Notes under the pieces: model-generated
Seen by the model: the letters and a program-made list of their open reading frames with translations, nothing else
Databases searched by the model: none
What the model was told of the DNA's origin: nothing
Assembly (NCBI GenBank): GCA_021845665.1
Contig: JAJZVO010000011.1
Coordinates: forward strand, 21,951-85,950
Direction: 5' to 3'
Length of the DNA: 64,000 nucleotides
From: Bacteroidota bacterium
Lineage (GTDB): Bacteria > Bacteroidota > Ignavibacteria > Kryptoniales > JAKASW01
Part shown: positions 1-9,499 of the stretch, in pieces
How the letters are laid out: each line of letters opens with the position of its first letter
Numbering within the stretch: position 1 is the stretch's first letter
Translations under genes and position numbers: made by a program

Positions 1-290
1 TGACCATGGCCGCGCTCCGTTTCGCTCACGCTTTTCTTCTTTTCATTTGCAATCTTGATCACCATACCTGACTCCGGATTTACTCAGACTTCCTTCAGGC
101 CTCCGTTCGCGCGGACGTTGAATGACCAAGCATGCTTCCCGTTCTCTTTCTCGTATTCTCCATTGACTATTTTCCCTCCATTTACCGCTGCCAACGCCGT
201 CTGTTCTGCCTCAGTTTTCGTAACCTTCGGTTTCACCAGAGACGCTCCAATGTTAATCACGATGCGTATTGGGGGCTTCGAATTTTATGG
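1..290 (-). pseudogene. PepSY-domain protein remnant (runs off left edge)
   Basis: Minus strand reads VTKTEAEQTALAAVNGGKIVNGEYEKENGKHAWSFNVRANGGLKEV*VNPESGMVIKIANEKKK: PepSY-like with an in-frame TGA at 84-86 and a stop close upstream. Confidence 0.55.
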
Positions 291-386
291 CATGGCACCC
301 GGTTGTATATTTGAAAGTCGAGCAGCATAGCGGACCCGGCGGGTTTAGGTTTGGTTACGAGAGATCTCAAAATAGGATGCTAAGGA

Positions 387-1763
387 ATGAACGACGAAAG
401 AATAAGGGCATACAGGGACGCCGCTCTGGCTATGACGTCGGGACGTTTCAATTTCGATATATCGGTAGCAGGCGAGGACGAAGTCGCAAGTCTCGGAAGG
501 GCTCTTCAGGACCTCGGTTGCTATCTTGAGAAGAAGTTCGCTGAGATCAAAGCTCTTACAACCGCCACCGAGAAAATCAATTCGGCGTTGGTAGTGGAAG
601 ATGTTTTCAACTACGTGTATGACTCGTTCAAGGGATTGATTCCATACGACCGGATTGGAGTGTCGCTATTGGATGAAGACGGCGCCACTCTACGAGCGCG
701 CTGGGCAAGGTCCGAGTCATCCGATATGCGCATAAATCCGGGATACTCGAGATCCTTGCAGGGTAGTAGCCTGCGTGAAATTTTCAGATCGGGCAAGCCG
801 AGAATCATCAATAATCTCGTGTCCTACTTGGAGTCACATCCAAATTCAGACTCGACAAGTAAGATTGTGGAAGAGGGTATACGATCGAGCTTGACATGCC
901 CGCTGATCGCTATGGGCAAGCCGATAGGAGTCATTTTCTTCTCCAGCATGAAGCCGGAGACATACAAAGACGTCCATATTGATGTTTATCTTCAAATCGC
1001 CGGCCAGCTCTCCGTCATCGTGGAAAAAAGCAGGATGTACCAGCAGCTCCTCGACTTAAATGAGTTAAAGAATAAATTCCTAGGCATAGCCGCGCACGAC
1101 CTCCGAAGCCCAATCTCGGCAATATTGGCATCGATAGAGATGATACTCGAAGGAGATTATGGGCCGGTAAGCGAACCGATAAAGGACGCACTCAAAGTTA
1201 TCGAGACTTCTTCTTCGGGAATGCTCAACCTCATCAACGACCTTTTGGACGTGAGCGCCATAGAATCCGGCCACCTTGAACTGAAAGTTCAGCCGGTCGA
1301 TCTCGATGATTTTCTCCAGGGTTGTGTTAGCATGGGCAAACATCCAGCCGGCAAGAAATCTATTAGACTCGAGCTCGGCTACCATCAATACCTTCCAAAG
1401 GTTCTGGCCGACCACGACAAATTGAAACAGGCAATGAGCAACCTAATTTTAAACGCCATCAATTACTCCGGACGGGATACGAAGATCACCGTCTCCGCGC
1501 GGCCCGAGGGGAGGTATGTGGTAATATCAGTCGCGGATCAGGGACAGGGAATTGCACGGGATGAGCTGAAAAAGCTCTTCAAGGAATTCAGCAAGACGAG
1601 TTCCCGTCCCACAGAGGGGGAAGCCAGCACGGGGCTCGGTCTGGCGATCGTAAAACGCATAGTCGAGGCTCATGGCGGGAAAGTATGGGCAGAGAGTGAA
1701 TTGAAAAAGGGCTCAACTTTCTACATCACGGTGCCGGTCGCTCCAGATGACAGGACTGAATAA
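387..1763 (+). CDS. GAF-domain sensor histidine kinase
   Basis: GAF-like N-terminus, HisKA H-box (FLGIAAHDLRSPISAI), HATPase N/G boxes (NLILNAINYSG, STGLGLAIVKRIVEAHGG). Confidence 0.9.
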   Translation: MNDERIRAYRDAALAMTSGRFNFDISVAGEDEVASLGRALQDLGCYLEKKFAEIKALTTATEKINSALVVEDVFNYVYDSFKGLIPYDRIGVSLLDEDGATLRARWARSESSDMRINPGYSRSLQGSSLREIFRSGKPRIINNLVSYLESHPNSDSTSKIVEEGIRSSLTCPLIAMGKPIGVIFFSSMKPETYKDVHIDVYLQIAGQLSVIVEKSRMYQQLLDLNELKNKFLGIAAHDLRSPISAILASIEMILEGDYGPVSEPIKDALKVIETSSSGMLNLINDLLDVSAIESGHLELKVQPVDLDDFLQGCVSMGKHPAGKKSIRLELGYHQYLPKVLADHDKLKQAMSNLILNAINYSGRDTKITVSARPEGRYVVISVADQGQGIARDELKKLFKEFSKTSSRPTEGEASTGLGLAIVKRIVEAHGGKVWAESELKKGSTFYITVPVAPDDRTE

Positions 1764-1860
1764 TATTTCCCGAGAAACTGGGATCGCTTGTTAAACGTAA
1801 CATCCGTTTCGCGGTTGGTAAAGCTGCGGGCCGGGGAAAGGATGGTATGCGGTTTAAGCT

Positions 1861-3291
1861 TTACTCGCCCTTCTCTTTCTCGAATCCTGATCGTTTCATG
1901 GTTCCCCACCCGGCCGCTCCGCGCATGTAGTCTATCCCTCCTTTCACTCGCCACCAAGCGGTCATCTGCCGGTAACCGAAATTCTCGAGCACGGCAAAAA
2001 GGACTAGCTTCACGAGGTCACTCGCCCCGGGGTACCGGTGAAATGTGTACTCCTCCAGTAATATGGCCCCGACGGATAGAAAAATTCCGTAGAGTACCGC
2101 GACCACGAGGAACAGTATGAAGAATCTTACTTCAACGATGTGCAGGTAGAAAGAAATGGAGACGAAAATGACTCCGGTAAGTTCGACGAACGGCCCGATC
2201 ATCTCGAAAAAGAAATAGTAAGGGAAGGCAAGCATTCCCACCACTCCGTAGGAAGGGTTCAGAAGCATTCTTTTGTGGATGCGCATCGTGTCGATCAAAC
2301 CACGGTGCCACCTGTTGCGCTGGTTGCTTAGCGTTTTGAGATCCTTCGGCGCCTCGGTCCAGCAAACGGGATCCGGTACAAACACGACGCGGTAGTCCTG
2401 TTTCTTTTCATGCAATACTCTCTCAAGCCTTGTAACCAGTTCCATGTCTTCGCCAACGGTATGGAGACTGAATCCTCCGCATTCGATAAGAGCCACGCGC
2501 TTGAAAAGCGCGAATGCACCGGAGACAACCATAAGGCCATTTACCGCTGACCATCCAACTCTCCCCGTGAGAAACGCCCTGAGGTATTCGTTGACCTGAA
2601 ACATTGCCAGCCATTTCTTCGGCAGGTGCACCGATTTAATGGACCCGTTCTCGACTTCGCAGCCGTCCACGATCCTGACAATCCCTCCTGTCGCGACCAC
2701 CCTCTCGGGATCTTCAAGATATGGTTTCACAACCTTCAGAAGCGCGTCTCCTTCAAGAATCGAGTCAGCATCGACCGTACAAACAAGTTTAGACTTGGAG
2801 ATGTTCACGCCACAATTCAGGGCGTCGGATTTGCCTCCGTTCACCTTATCGACGACGACAAGATCCCTGAAAGCGCTGTTCCGCGACCGATATATCCCCA
2901 TCACGCTTTTCGTCGACAGACGCGGAATGTAGCTTTGTGCGACACGCACCAGATCGTATTCCTTGATAAGGAGCGCCATCGTAGAATCGATTGAGCCATC
3001 GTTGATTACAATGACTTCGAGTTTAGAATAATAAAGCTTAAGCAGCGCATGCACGCTTTGCAGGATCGACTTCTCTTCGTTGTATGCGGGAACGAGTACG
3101 CTGATCGATGGAGCGAACTCGGACTTAAGAATTCCTCTGTAGTCGAACATCGTATTTCGTCTTATGTATTCGAGGAGCGAGGGGAGCGCTACGACGAGGA
3201 GGATCAGATAGACGAGATTGATAAGTATGAAATATATAATGACGAAATAACTGTACAAAACTGCAAGCTCTCTCCAGATCTCGGTTACCAC
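1861..3291 (-). CDS. processive family-2 glycosyltransferase (PgaC/BcsA-like), membrane
   Basis: VPAYNEEKS, VINDGS, DADS, QRNRWHRG motif and C-terminal TM helices. Confidence 0.88.
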   Translation of the reverse strand: MVTEIWRELAVLYSYFVIIYFILINLVYLILLVVALPSLLEYIRRNTMFDYRGILKSEFAPSISVLVPAYNEEKSILQSVHALLKLYYSKLEVIVINDGSIDSTMALLIKEYDLVRVAQSYIPRLSTKSVMGIYRSRNSAFRDLVVVDKVNGGKSDALNCGVNISKSKLVCTVDADSILEGDALLKVVKPYLEDPERVVATGGIVRIVDGCEVENGSIKSVHLPKKWLAMFQVNEYLRAFLTGRVGWSAVNGLMVVSGAFALFKRVALIECGGFSLHTVGEDMELVTRLERVLHEKKQDYRVVFVPDPVCWTEAPKDLKTLSNQRNRWHRGLIDTMRIHKRMLLNPSYGVVGMLAFPYYFFFEMIGPFVELTGVIFVSISFYLHIVEVRFFILFLVVAVLYGIFLSVGAILLEEYTFHRYPGASDLVKLVLFAVLENFGYRQMTAWWRVKGGIDYMRGAAGWGTMKRSGFEKEKGE

Positions 3292-4394
3292 TGGAACTCC
3301 AGAACTCTTTGAGCAATCCCGATATTGAAATTGTCCATCACTTCCGTGGCTGCCGCTCTCGTTCCAGGAAGATCAGAATTTGTCGCTTTGGAAAGGATTG
3401 ATAGTCCTTCCTTTCCGAACTTGGTGAGCGCGTAGCCCGCGTGCAATCGCACCTCCCGGCTTGAATCACCAAGCATTGCGGCCAGAAGAGGGAGGCCCTG
3501 TGGATCCCCAAGTTCGCCCAAAAGCAGGATGCCGCACGCTCTGATTTGCCAGGATTTGCTGGTCAGCGCCTTCAATCCCGCATGAACAGCTCTCGGATCG
3601 CCGATCGCAGAAAGCGAAAGGAGAGCGTAGACCGATTCATCTGCCTTTTCTCCAGTCGTGATCTGAATGAGAGTCGGCACAGCCGGTATCCACCTCAGAA
3701 TGCCAAGCATCTGGATGGCGAATTTTCTTGAGTTGTCCCCTTTGATGTTGAGTATTGGCATAATGAAGTCGGCCGCGTGCCCGTCCTGGGCAAGAATGAT
3801 CGTCTCCAGGCCCATCGCGGTCAGAAGCGTTATTTCGGGAAGGGATTCTAGCATGAAGGGAAGGATCTCAAAACCGCCAATATCCAGGCCAGCTTCAAAT
3901 GCCTGGACCTTGAGCATTTCATCGGCATCTGAAAGAAGCAAAAGCATATCTTCCAGCGATTCTAAATTGCGCATCGTCCTTAACTCTGAAACAGCGGCGG
4001 ATCTCTTCCACCAACGGTAATCTCTGAGTTCCTTCATTGCCTTGTGGTGAAGCCCAACCATAGAATACAATTTTCTGACGTTGTCCAGCTCCTCGCCGGA
4101 GAGCTCCTTTGCTAATTTCATGAACGCGCTGCGCGCAGCATGGCTGCTACCCGAGGTTGAGAAGTTCCACTTCCTCTTGAGTCTCTCTTGAAAAGCGGCT
4201 GCTGCTCTTTGGAGGTCCACTTCCTCACTTCCTAATAGGAGCGTGAGCAACTCGCCGAAATAATACGCCTCCATTGTGCGACTGCGTTTTAAGCGAAAGG
4301 TCTGGACGCTTTTCCGGACCAATAGGTATAAAGAAAGCGAAACGATCAGGATTAAAATCGTGGCGATCGCAACGAAGACTCCGAAGAAAATCAT
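3285..4394 (-). CDS. membrane-anchored HEAT-repeat protein
   Basis: N-terminal TM helix followed by HEAT-like helical repeats (AIGDPRAVHAGLKAL, ELGDPQGLPLLAAMLGDSSREVRLHAGYAL). Confidence 0.8.
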   Translation of the reverse strand: MIFFGVFVAIATILILIVSLSLYLLVRKSVQTFRLKRSRTMEAYYFGELLTLLLGSEEVDLQRAAAAFQERLKRKWNFSTSGSSHAARSAFMKLAKELSGEELDNVRKLYSMVGLHHKAMKELRDYRWWKRSAAVSELRTMRNLESLEDMLLLLSDADEMLKVQAFEAGLDIGGFEILPFMLESLPEITLLTAMGLETIILAQDGHAADFIMPILNIKGDNSRKFAIQMLGILRWIPAVPTLIQITTGEKADESVYALLSLSAIGDPRAVHAGLKALTSKSWQIRACGILLLGELGDPQGLPLLAAMLGDSSREVRLHAGYALTKFGKEGLSILSKATNSDLPGTRAAATEVMDNFNIGIAQRVLEFQW

Positions 4395-4403
4395 TCCGAA
4401 TGC

Positions 4404-5756
4404 TTACCAGCGATAAGTCAAGGTGACTGCGTTCTCTAACGTGTTTGACCCGGTACTCCATTTTGATAATCCGGAGTCCAGTCTGATGCCATAGTGGCGA
4501 GCGAAAAAGTAAATTACGGTCCCATATATTCCGCTCGCCTTGATATTCTGAATATACGTTTCGCTGAATTGATTGTAGAAATCAGCTCCGCTGTATCCTC
4601 CGAATTGCAGTGCCAGGCTGGATGTCAGCTGGAAATTTGCGCGCAAGGCCACGCTTTCTGAATTGCCTGTTTGTGATTGTCCAAGGTAGCCCTTCGCCGA
4701 GAGCCAGGATTCCGAACCGAAATAGTAATCGAGCGAGGCCAAGAAGACATTTACGGTCAATGACGGAAACTCCATGTACGCGTATCCTGCGCTGATCGAA
4801 AACGGGGAGTAGATCTTGTAGGTCAATTTCGTCGATGCTTCGAACTTCTGAGCGGTGCGGGTTGAAGGGCCAACCAGCAGATCGGCGTTAACGGACACGT
4901 AATCGGATACGGTGCATGTCCCTCCCAGAGTTCCCGCGTAATCATTGGAGTCATAGAAGTGGCGGGATTCTACTCCAAAAAAGCCTTCGATGGATCTGTT
5001 GAGGTGGGTGTTGTATTGAATCTTAGCGATTGTGTTCGGATCGCGATTCGGCGACTTGAACGACTCATTATAGTAGTATGCGGTTATGTCGTTTGCATAA
5101 AGTCCTCTAACCTCTTCCAACAGGGAAGCAGCCGCCTTGTCGTCGGGGTCGGCGGACACGAGCCGCTCTGCAGCGGACTCCGCCTCACGATATTTCAACT
5201 CCTGCTTCAGCGCGAGCGCTTTCAGCATCAGGGCAGTAGTCTGATTCGGATAAGCAGAGAGTACCATGTTTGAATACCGGAGGCTCAGTCGATTATTGTT
5301 TGCCCACAGCGCCACTCTGGCAACTGCGATGGAAGCGGTTGTGTCGCGCGGATAGAGCCCGGCCAGCTTAGTCAGAATCTGCAGCGCCCTCTCGTAGTTC
5401 TTGTTCCATGATACTGTAAGGCCGAGTCCAAGGATCGCATCGTACGAAGTGCTGTCTTTTCTCAAAACCGACTCGTAGACATCTATCGCGGAGTCTCTTT
5501 CGCCCAACCATGACATGATCCTGGCCATCGCCATTCTAACGTCAAGATTATGGGGCTCGATAATTGAAAGTCGTTTATATAGCGCCAGCGCCTGGGACAG
5601 CTTGCCGGACTTTTGGAGAGTCATTGCGCTGTCTGCTAGTGCGTTTGTTCCGTGTGCATTTTGGGCCTGAGCTCCTGTAGTGGCAAGTACTAACCAGCCT
5701 GCTAAAAGGAAAGCGATATGAATGCGCTTGAACAGGATTGGCTTAAACTTCGTCAT
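4404..5756 (-). CDS. TPR protein with C-terminal outer-membrane beta-barrel (YaiO-like)
   Basis: Signal peptide, TPR repeats, C-terminal amphipathic beta region ending in an aromatic residue. Confidence 0.8.
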   Translation of the reverse strand: MTKFKPILFKRIHIAFLLAGWLVLATTGAQAQNAHGTNALADSAMTLQKSGKLSQALALYKRLSIIEPHNLDVRMAMARIMSWLGERDSAIDVYESVLRKDSTSYDAILGLGLTVSWNKNYERALQILTKLAGLYPRDTTASIAVARVALWANNNRLSLRYSNMVLSAYPNQTTALMLKALALKQELKYREAESAAERLVSADPDDKAAASLLEEVRGLYANDITAYYYNESFKSPNRDPNTIAKIQYNTHLNRSIEGFFGVESRHFYDSNDYAGTLGGTCTVSDYVSVNADLLVGPSTRTAQKFEASTKLTYKIYSPFSISAGYAYMEFPSLTVNVFLASLDYYFGSESWLSAKGYLGQSQTGNSESVALRANFQLTSSLALQFGGYSGADFYNQFSETYIQNIKASGIYGTVIYFFARHYGIRLDSGLSKWSTGSNTLENAVTLTYRW

Positions 5757-6123
5757 GTCGGTCCAGGAGCTTGTTTATTCTTACGACCAGTTCCTTTGGG
5801 CTGAAGGGCTTAGTGATATAATCGTCAGCTCCAAGCTCGAGTCCTAACACTACATCCGTCTTGCTTGAAAGTGAAGTCAACATAATAACCGGAATGTTAC
5901 GGGTATTCACATTTTTCTTTAGCTCGGCCAGAACTTCGAACCCATTCATAACCGGCATCATCGCGTCCAGAACGATAATGTCCGGTTTTACGCCGCTGAG
6001 GATTTCCAACCCTTCACGACCATTAATCGCGCGGCGTACCTCGAATCCCGTGTTCTTCAACTTGAACAGAACTATTCGCGCGATCTCGTCGGAGTCTTCC
6101 ATTACAACTATTGATTTAGGCAT
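5743..6123 (-). CDS. single-domain response regulator
   Basis: REC fold: MEDSDEIARIV, DIIVLDAMMPVMNGFE, ADDYITKPFSPKEL. Confidence 0.93.
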   Translation of the reverse strand: MPKSIVVMEDSDEIARIVLFKLKNTGFEVRRAINGREGLEILSGVKPDIIVLDAMMPVMNGFEVLAELKKNVNTRNIPVIMLTSLSSKTDVVLGLELGADDYITKPFSPKELVVRINKLLDRHDEV

Positions 6124-6721
6124 GCCTCGTGCCCTCCGGTACTTTTTGGTTCATCATCACCAATCAGAGTTTTGTGCGATGCTCTTGCTTCGGTCAAGCT
6201 AAATATTCCTGATTCGCGGGCATTGATCCAATGTATACGTTTGGAGCAGTTTTATGTATGGCTCCACGCTCAGAGATCTGGGGCAACTCAAACACCTTCA
6301 GACGTTTGTCAGGAAGGACAGACATAGAAGCCCCATCCCGGATGAAATGGGATTTCAGTGTGGGTTTGAAGACGCGGGGAATGCCAAATCCTGCAGGCAA
6401 GAAGAATGCTGCCAATGTCCATGCCGTTAGCTTCTGCTTACTCTTAAACATGATAGCACCGTCGATTAATGTTCCGTGACAGTCCAACTGCAAACACTGA
6501 ATAACATGTTCATATCCGACGCGTGTACCACTCCCTCCCGCAGGTAACACGACTCTGATATGAGACATTTTACCGATAACGTCCTAAACCAGTTTGTACA
6601 ACGAGGTATACTCAGGTGCCTGCAAAAATATATCAAGTCCGCGTTTCTTCTTATAAGTGTGTCAGGGGACACGTTGTTTCCCGGGGTCAGGGCCGCCTAA
6701 TTCCCTACCTGTTTAATATCG

Positions 6722-6880
6722 GTTACAAGTTTAGTTCACCGATTTCTTAGAGTCAAGATTTTTGAGATTGCAGGACATCCGGATATCAAGACAACAATGA
6801 TATATGCAAAAGTACGACTGGAATCGCTACGGAACGCGGTAAGGATGCTGGAGGAAAAGGGATTACCAGTTAGGAAATGA
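6722..6880 (+). pseudogene. C-terminal remnant of a tyrosine recombinase/integrase
   Basis: Reads ..FEIAGHPDIKTTMIYAKVRLESLRNAVRMLEEKGLPVRK*, matching the GH-x-IxTTxxYA C-terminal motif; rest of the gene absent. Confidence 0.7.
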
Positions 6881-6954
6881 TTAGTAAAACTTGATGAGGA
6901 ACGGTGAAGCAGGACGCTGAGGAGAAAATCGCTGAAAAGGATTGAAATCTCTCG

Positions 6955-7038
6955 TGCCCGGGACAGGGCTCGAACCTGCACGGCCTTGCGGTCACTAGAC
7001 CCTGAATCTAGCGCGTCTGCCAATTCCGCCACCCGGGC
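6955..7038 (-). tRNA. tRNA-Leu (CAG anticodon)
   Basis: GCCCGGG/CCCGGGC acceptor, class II variable arm, anticodon loop TTCAGGG, T-arm GGTTCGAGCCC; CCA not encoded. Confidence 0.95.
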
Positions 7039-7142
7039 TGCTAACTTCTCAAACTCTGCTTGAACTTCGAAGCCGTAGACTTGGATATTGTGCAAATAAT
7101 ATATGCGATTCCCGATGTTTAAACAACCTTTGAAAAGTGGAC

Positions 7143-7290
7143 GGGTCTGCGACAAATTTGTGAAACTATCGCCATTCATTTAAATGAACGGCTCAAAAAG
7201 TCTCAAAACCCCATTCGGGGTTTCGGGCACCTTCACAGGCGTCCATTTTTAATGGATGCCGATGGTGCGTTATATTTTTGTCGCACACCC
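7143..7290. mobile_element. 148-bp MITE-like element, copy 1
   Basis: TIRs GGGTcTGCGACAAA / TTTGTCGCAcACCC; flanks aaagtggac (7134-7142) and aaggtggac (7291-7299); 117/118 nt identity to 63883-64000; internal hairpins. Confidence 0.8.
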
Positions 7291-7334
7291 AAGGTGGACC
7301 GGGGCTGGAAAACATTCAATCAAAGATAAATATC

Positions 7335-7362
7335 TCAGCCGCGCCGTCGAGAGCGCGGCTGA
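7335..7362 (-). terminator. hairpin terminator downstream of the S10 peptidase
   Basis: 10-bp GC-rich stem TCAGCCGCGC/GCGCGGCTGA, 8-nt loop, then an AT-rich stretch on the minus strand. Confidence 0.55.
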
Positions 7363-7387
7363 AATTGACCGACTTACACCCCCAGAA

Positions 7388-8929
7388 CTAATCCTTCGGA
7401 TGTATCATCGACTCGATGAAGTTGGCTACATCCTTGTGAAGCTGAGGCATCACTTTCGGATTTACGTACACCATGTGACCCGAATAGAAATACTTGAAGT
7501 GTACCCTCTTAAGGAGATTCGGGATATTATTGCCGAGGTTGTCAACCGTATACTCGGTAGCGTAGAACGGTGTTGCAAGATCGAAGTAACCGTTTAACAT
7601 CAAAATATTGAGATAAGGATCCTTCGACAAAACGTCGGCAAGGTTGGGAGCCACGTTGGGATCGCGGAAGCCGAAAGACCTGCGTCCATACTGGTTCCAG
7701 TCCCACTTGAATCCCTTCATACCATATGCATCAATACGGTAATAATACTTGGTGGGATATTTCAAATCATTATAAAGATAATCCAGAAAGCCTGTTATGA
7801 ACGGCGGGCTTATCTTGACGCTTTGAGGATCATATCTCGAATATTCGCCTATCATATCCGACTCAGGTCCCGTGAATCTCGCGTCGAGCCTGCCTACTGT
7901 CTCCCCGCGGCTGCGAAGAAGCTCGGCAGTGAACTGGGGCTCGCTCAAACGCAGATCGGCGCGTGACCAATAGGTTTTCGATATGCCTGTATATTCATGT
8001 AATTTGTCCAGCACATCATTGTATTCGGTGCTGTCTATCGATGCCCCTTTGAAGAGAGCGTTGGCATATTCGTCTCTCGCGAACTTCCTCACCTTTTCCA
8101 GGAATGCCGGGAGATCCTTGGGCTTATTTGGAAGTGCGTTGTGGTACCATGCTACCGCTGCATACGAAGGGAGGTAAAGTATATACGGTAGGTCGTTCCC
8201 GGGTGCGAATGCCAGCGTCTCGAAGTTCCAAACGGTGGAGAGGAATATTACGCCGTTTAGTTGAATGCCGTCGTTCTCATATAAGTAATCCGCGGTGGCG
8301 GCATTCCTCGTGGTACCATAACTCTCGCCGAAGAGAAATTTGGGCGAATTCCATCTGTCGTACTTTGCGATATACTGGTAAATGAATTCGCTGGTCGCTT
8401 TGGCATCTTCATCGATTCCCCAGAATTGAGATCCCTTGGCTTTCCCGACAGGCCTGCTGAAACCGGTACCCATCGCGTCGATGATGACCAGGTCGGTAAC
8501 ATCTAGAATCGAATTCTTGTTGTCCTCTATCTTGTAGGGGGCGGGTGGCGTCGCGTGCGGGTCGTTGATCACAATTTTCTTTGGCCCGATTGCTCCCATA
8601 AGAAGCCATATCGACGACGACCCGGGACCTCCGTTGTATGCAAAGGTGATCGGCCGGGTAGAAGGATCTGTGACACCATCCTTCGTGTATGCGGTGAAGC
8701 CGAATAATGCTATTGGCTTGTTACTATGGTTCCTCAGAAGTATCGTTCCAGTGGTGGCGGTGTAACGAATAAGTTTGCCGTCGAGTGTGATGGTGTGCTG
8801 TGTCGACACCAGGAGCGGCTTGGGGATTTCTGAGTTGCTGGAATCACTCTTCTCTTTTCTCATTTGGGCCGACAATGGTGCTGCGGCTAATAAAAGAGCA
8901 AGAACGATCGCAGACATGGATTTGTACAT
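7388..8929 (-). CDS. S10-family serine carboxypeptidase-like protein
   Basis: Signal peptide, FAYNGGPGSSS, FGESYGTTR, C-terminal GHMVY. Confidence 0.9.
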   Translation of the reverse strand: MYKSMSAIVLALLLAAAPLSAQMRKEKSDSSNSEIPKPLLVSTQHTITLDGKLIRYTATTGTILLRNHSNKPIALFGFTAYTKDGVTDPSTRPITFAYNGGPGSSSIWLLMGAIGPKKIVINDPHATPPAPYKIEDNKNSILDVTDLVIIDAMGTGFSRPVGKAKGSQFWGIDEDAKATSEFIYQYIAKYDRWNSPKFLFGESYGTTRNAATADYLYENDGIQLNGVIFLSTVWNFETLAFAPGNDLPYILYLPSYAAVAWYHNALPNKPKDLPAFLEKVRKFARDEYANALFKGASIDSTEYNDVLDKLHEYTGISKTYWSRADLRLSEPQFTAELLRSRGETVGRLDARFTGPESDMIGEYSRYDPQSVKISPPFITGFLDYLYNDLKYPTKYYYRIDAYGMKGFKWDWNQYGRRSFGFRDPNVAPNLADVLSKDPYLNILMLNGYFDLATPFYATEYTVDNLGNNIPNLLKRVHFKYFYSGHMVYVNPKVMPQLHKDVANFIESMIHPKD

Positions 8930-9499
8930 ATGGTCCTCCTAGTTCAAAGTGAAAAGCAGTGAAAGAATCTACCTCAAACGAAACCGAATAGCAATCGTCG
9001 GCCACGCATGGCCATACTCCGCGATAACAAGAGACGATTTCGAGTCCGGCAGATTTTCTACGAACAGCCATGACGAATAGGTCCTCCGCTGCGAAAGCGG
9101 CAACGGTATCAGTGACTAGACTCAATACCACTTTCAGTACCAGCAAGCCCAGCACATTGGAATGGAATATTGAGATCGCGCCGAATAACGCCATGGCCTT
9201 GCCTAATTTGACGGACGTAAACACACAAAGTTGCCAAAGCAAAGCGCTATTGTGTACATTGTAAAGTAAACCGAAGACCAATGACTCGGGACTTCACGAC
9301 CCCAAACCCGCGTCTGCAAAATTATAAGCACGCCTGAATACCGCCCGCTCTGAACCGGAGCTGTGACCCAACAAGAACGAGTATCGGCAGTCCATTTTTG
9401 GCTAAATTTAATTAAACTTATGAAGAAAGTACCGGCTCAAAACATTAAGTTTATGTCGAAGTGCCAAATTCACCAATGCAAATTCAAAGGAGTATTTTA

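Noticed and set aside
84-86. TGA recoding (selenocysteine/tryptophan) in the PepSY frame
   Set aside because: TGA terminates many intact genes here and no SECIS-like element is evident; a second stop lies upstream.
6194-6672. ORFs at 6194-6568 and 6466-6672 (minus) and 6231-6479 (plus)
   Set aside because: Mutually overlapping on both strands, no family signal; likely relic or non-coding DNA near the integrase scar.
7256-7597. 113-aa plus-strand ORF
   Set aside because: Starts in the MITE and runs antisense into the S10 peptidase.
8844-9281. 145-aa minus-strand ORF upstream of the S10 peptidase
   Set aside because: Overlaps the peptidase start out of frame with no RBS; possibly decayed but unsupported.
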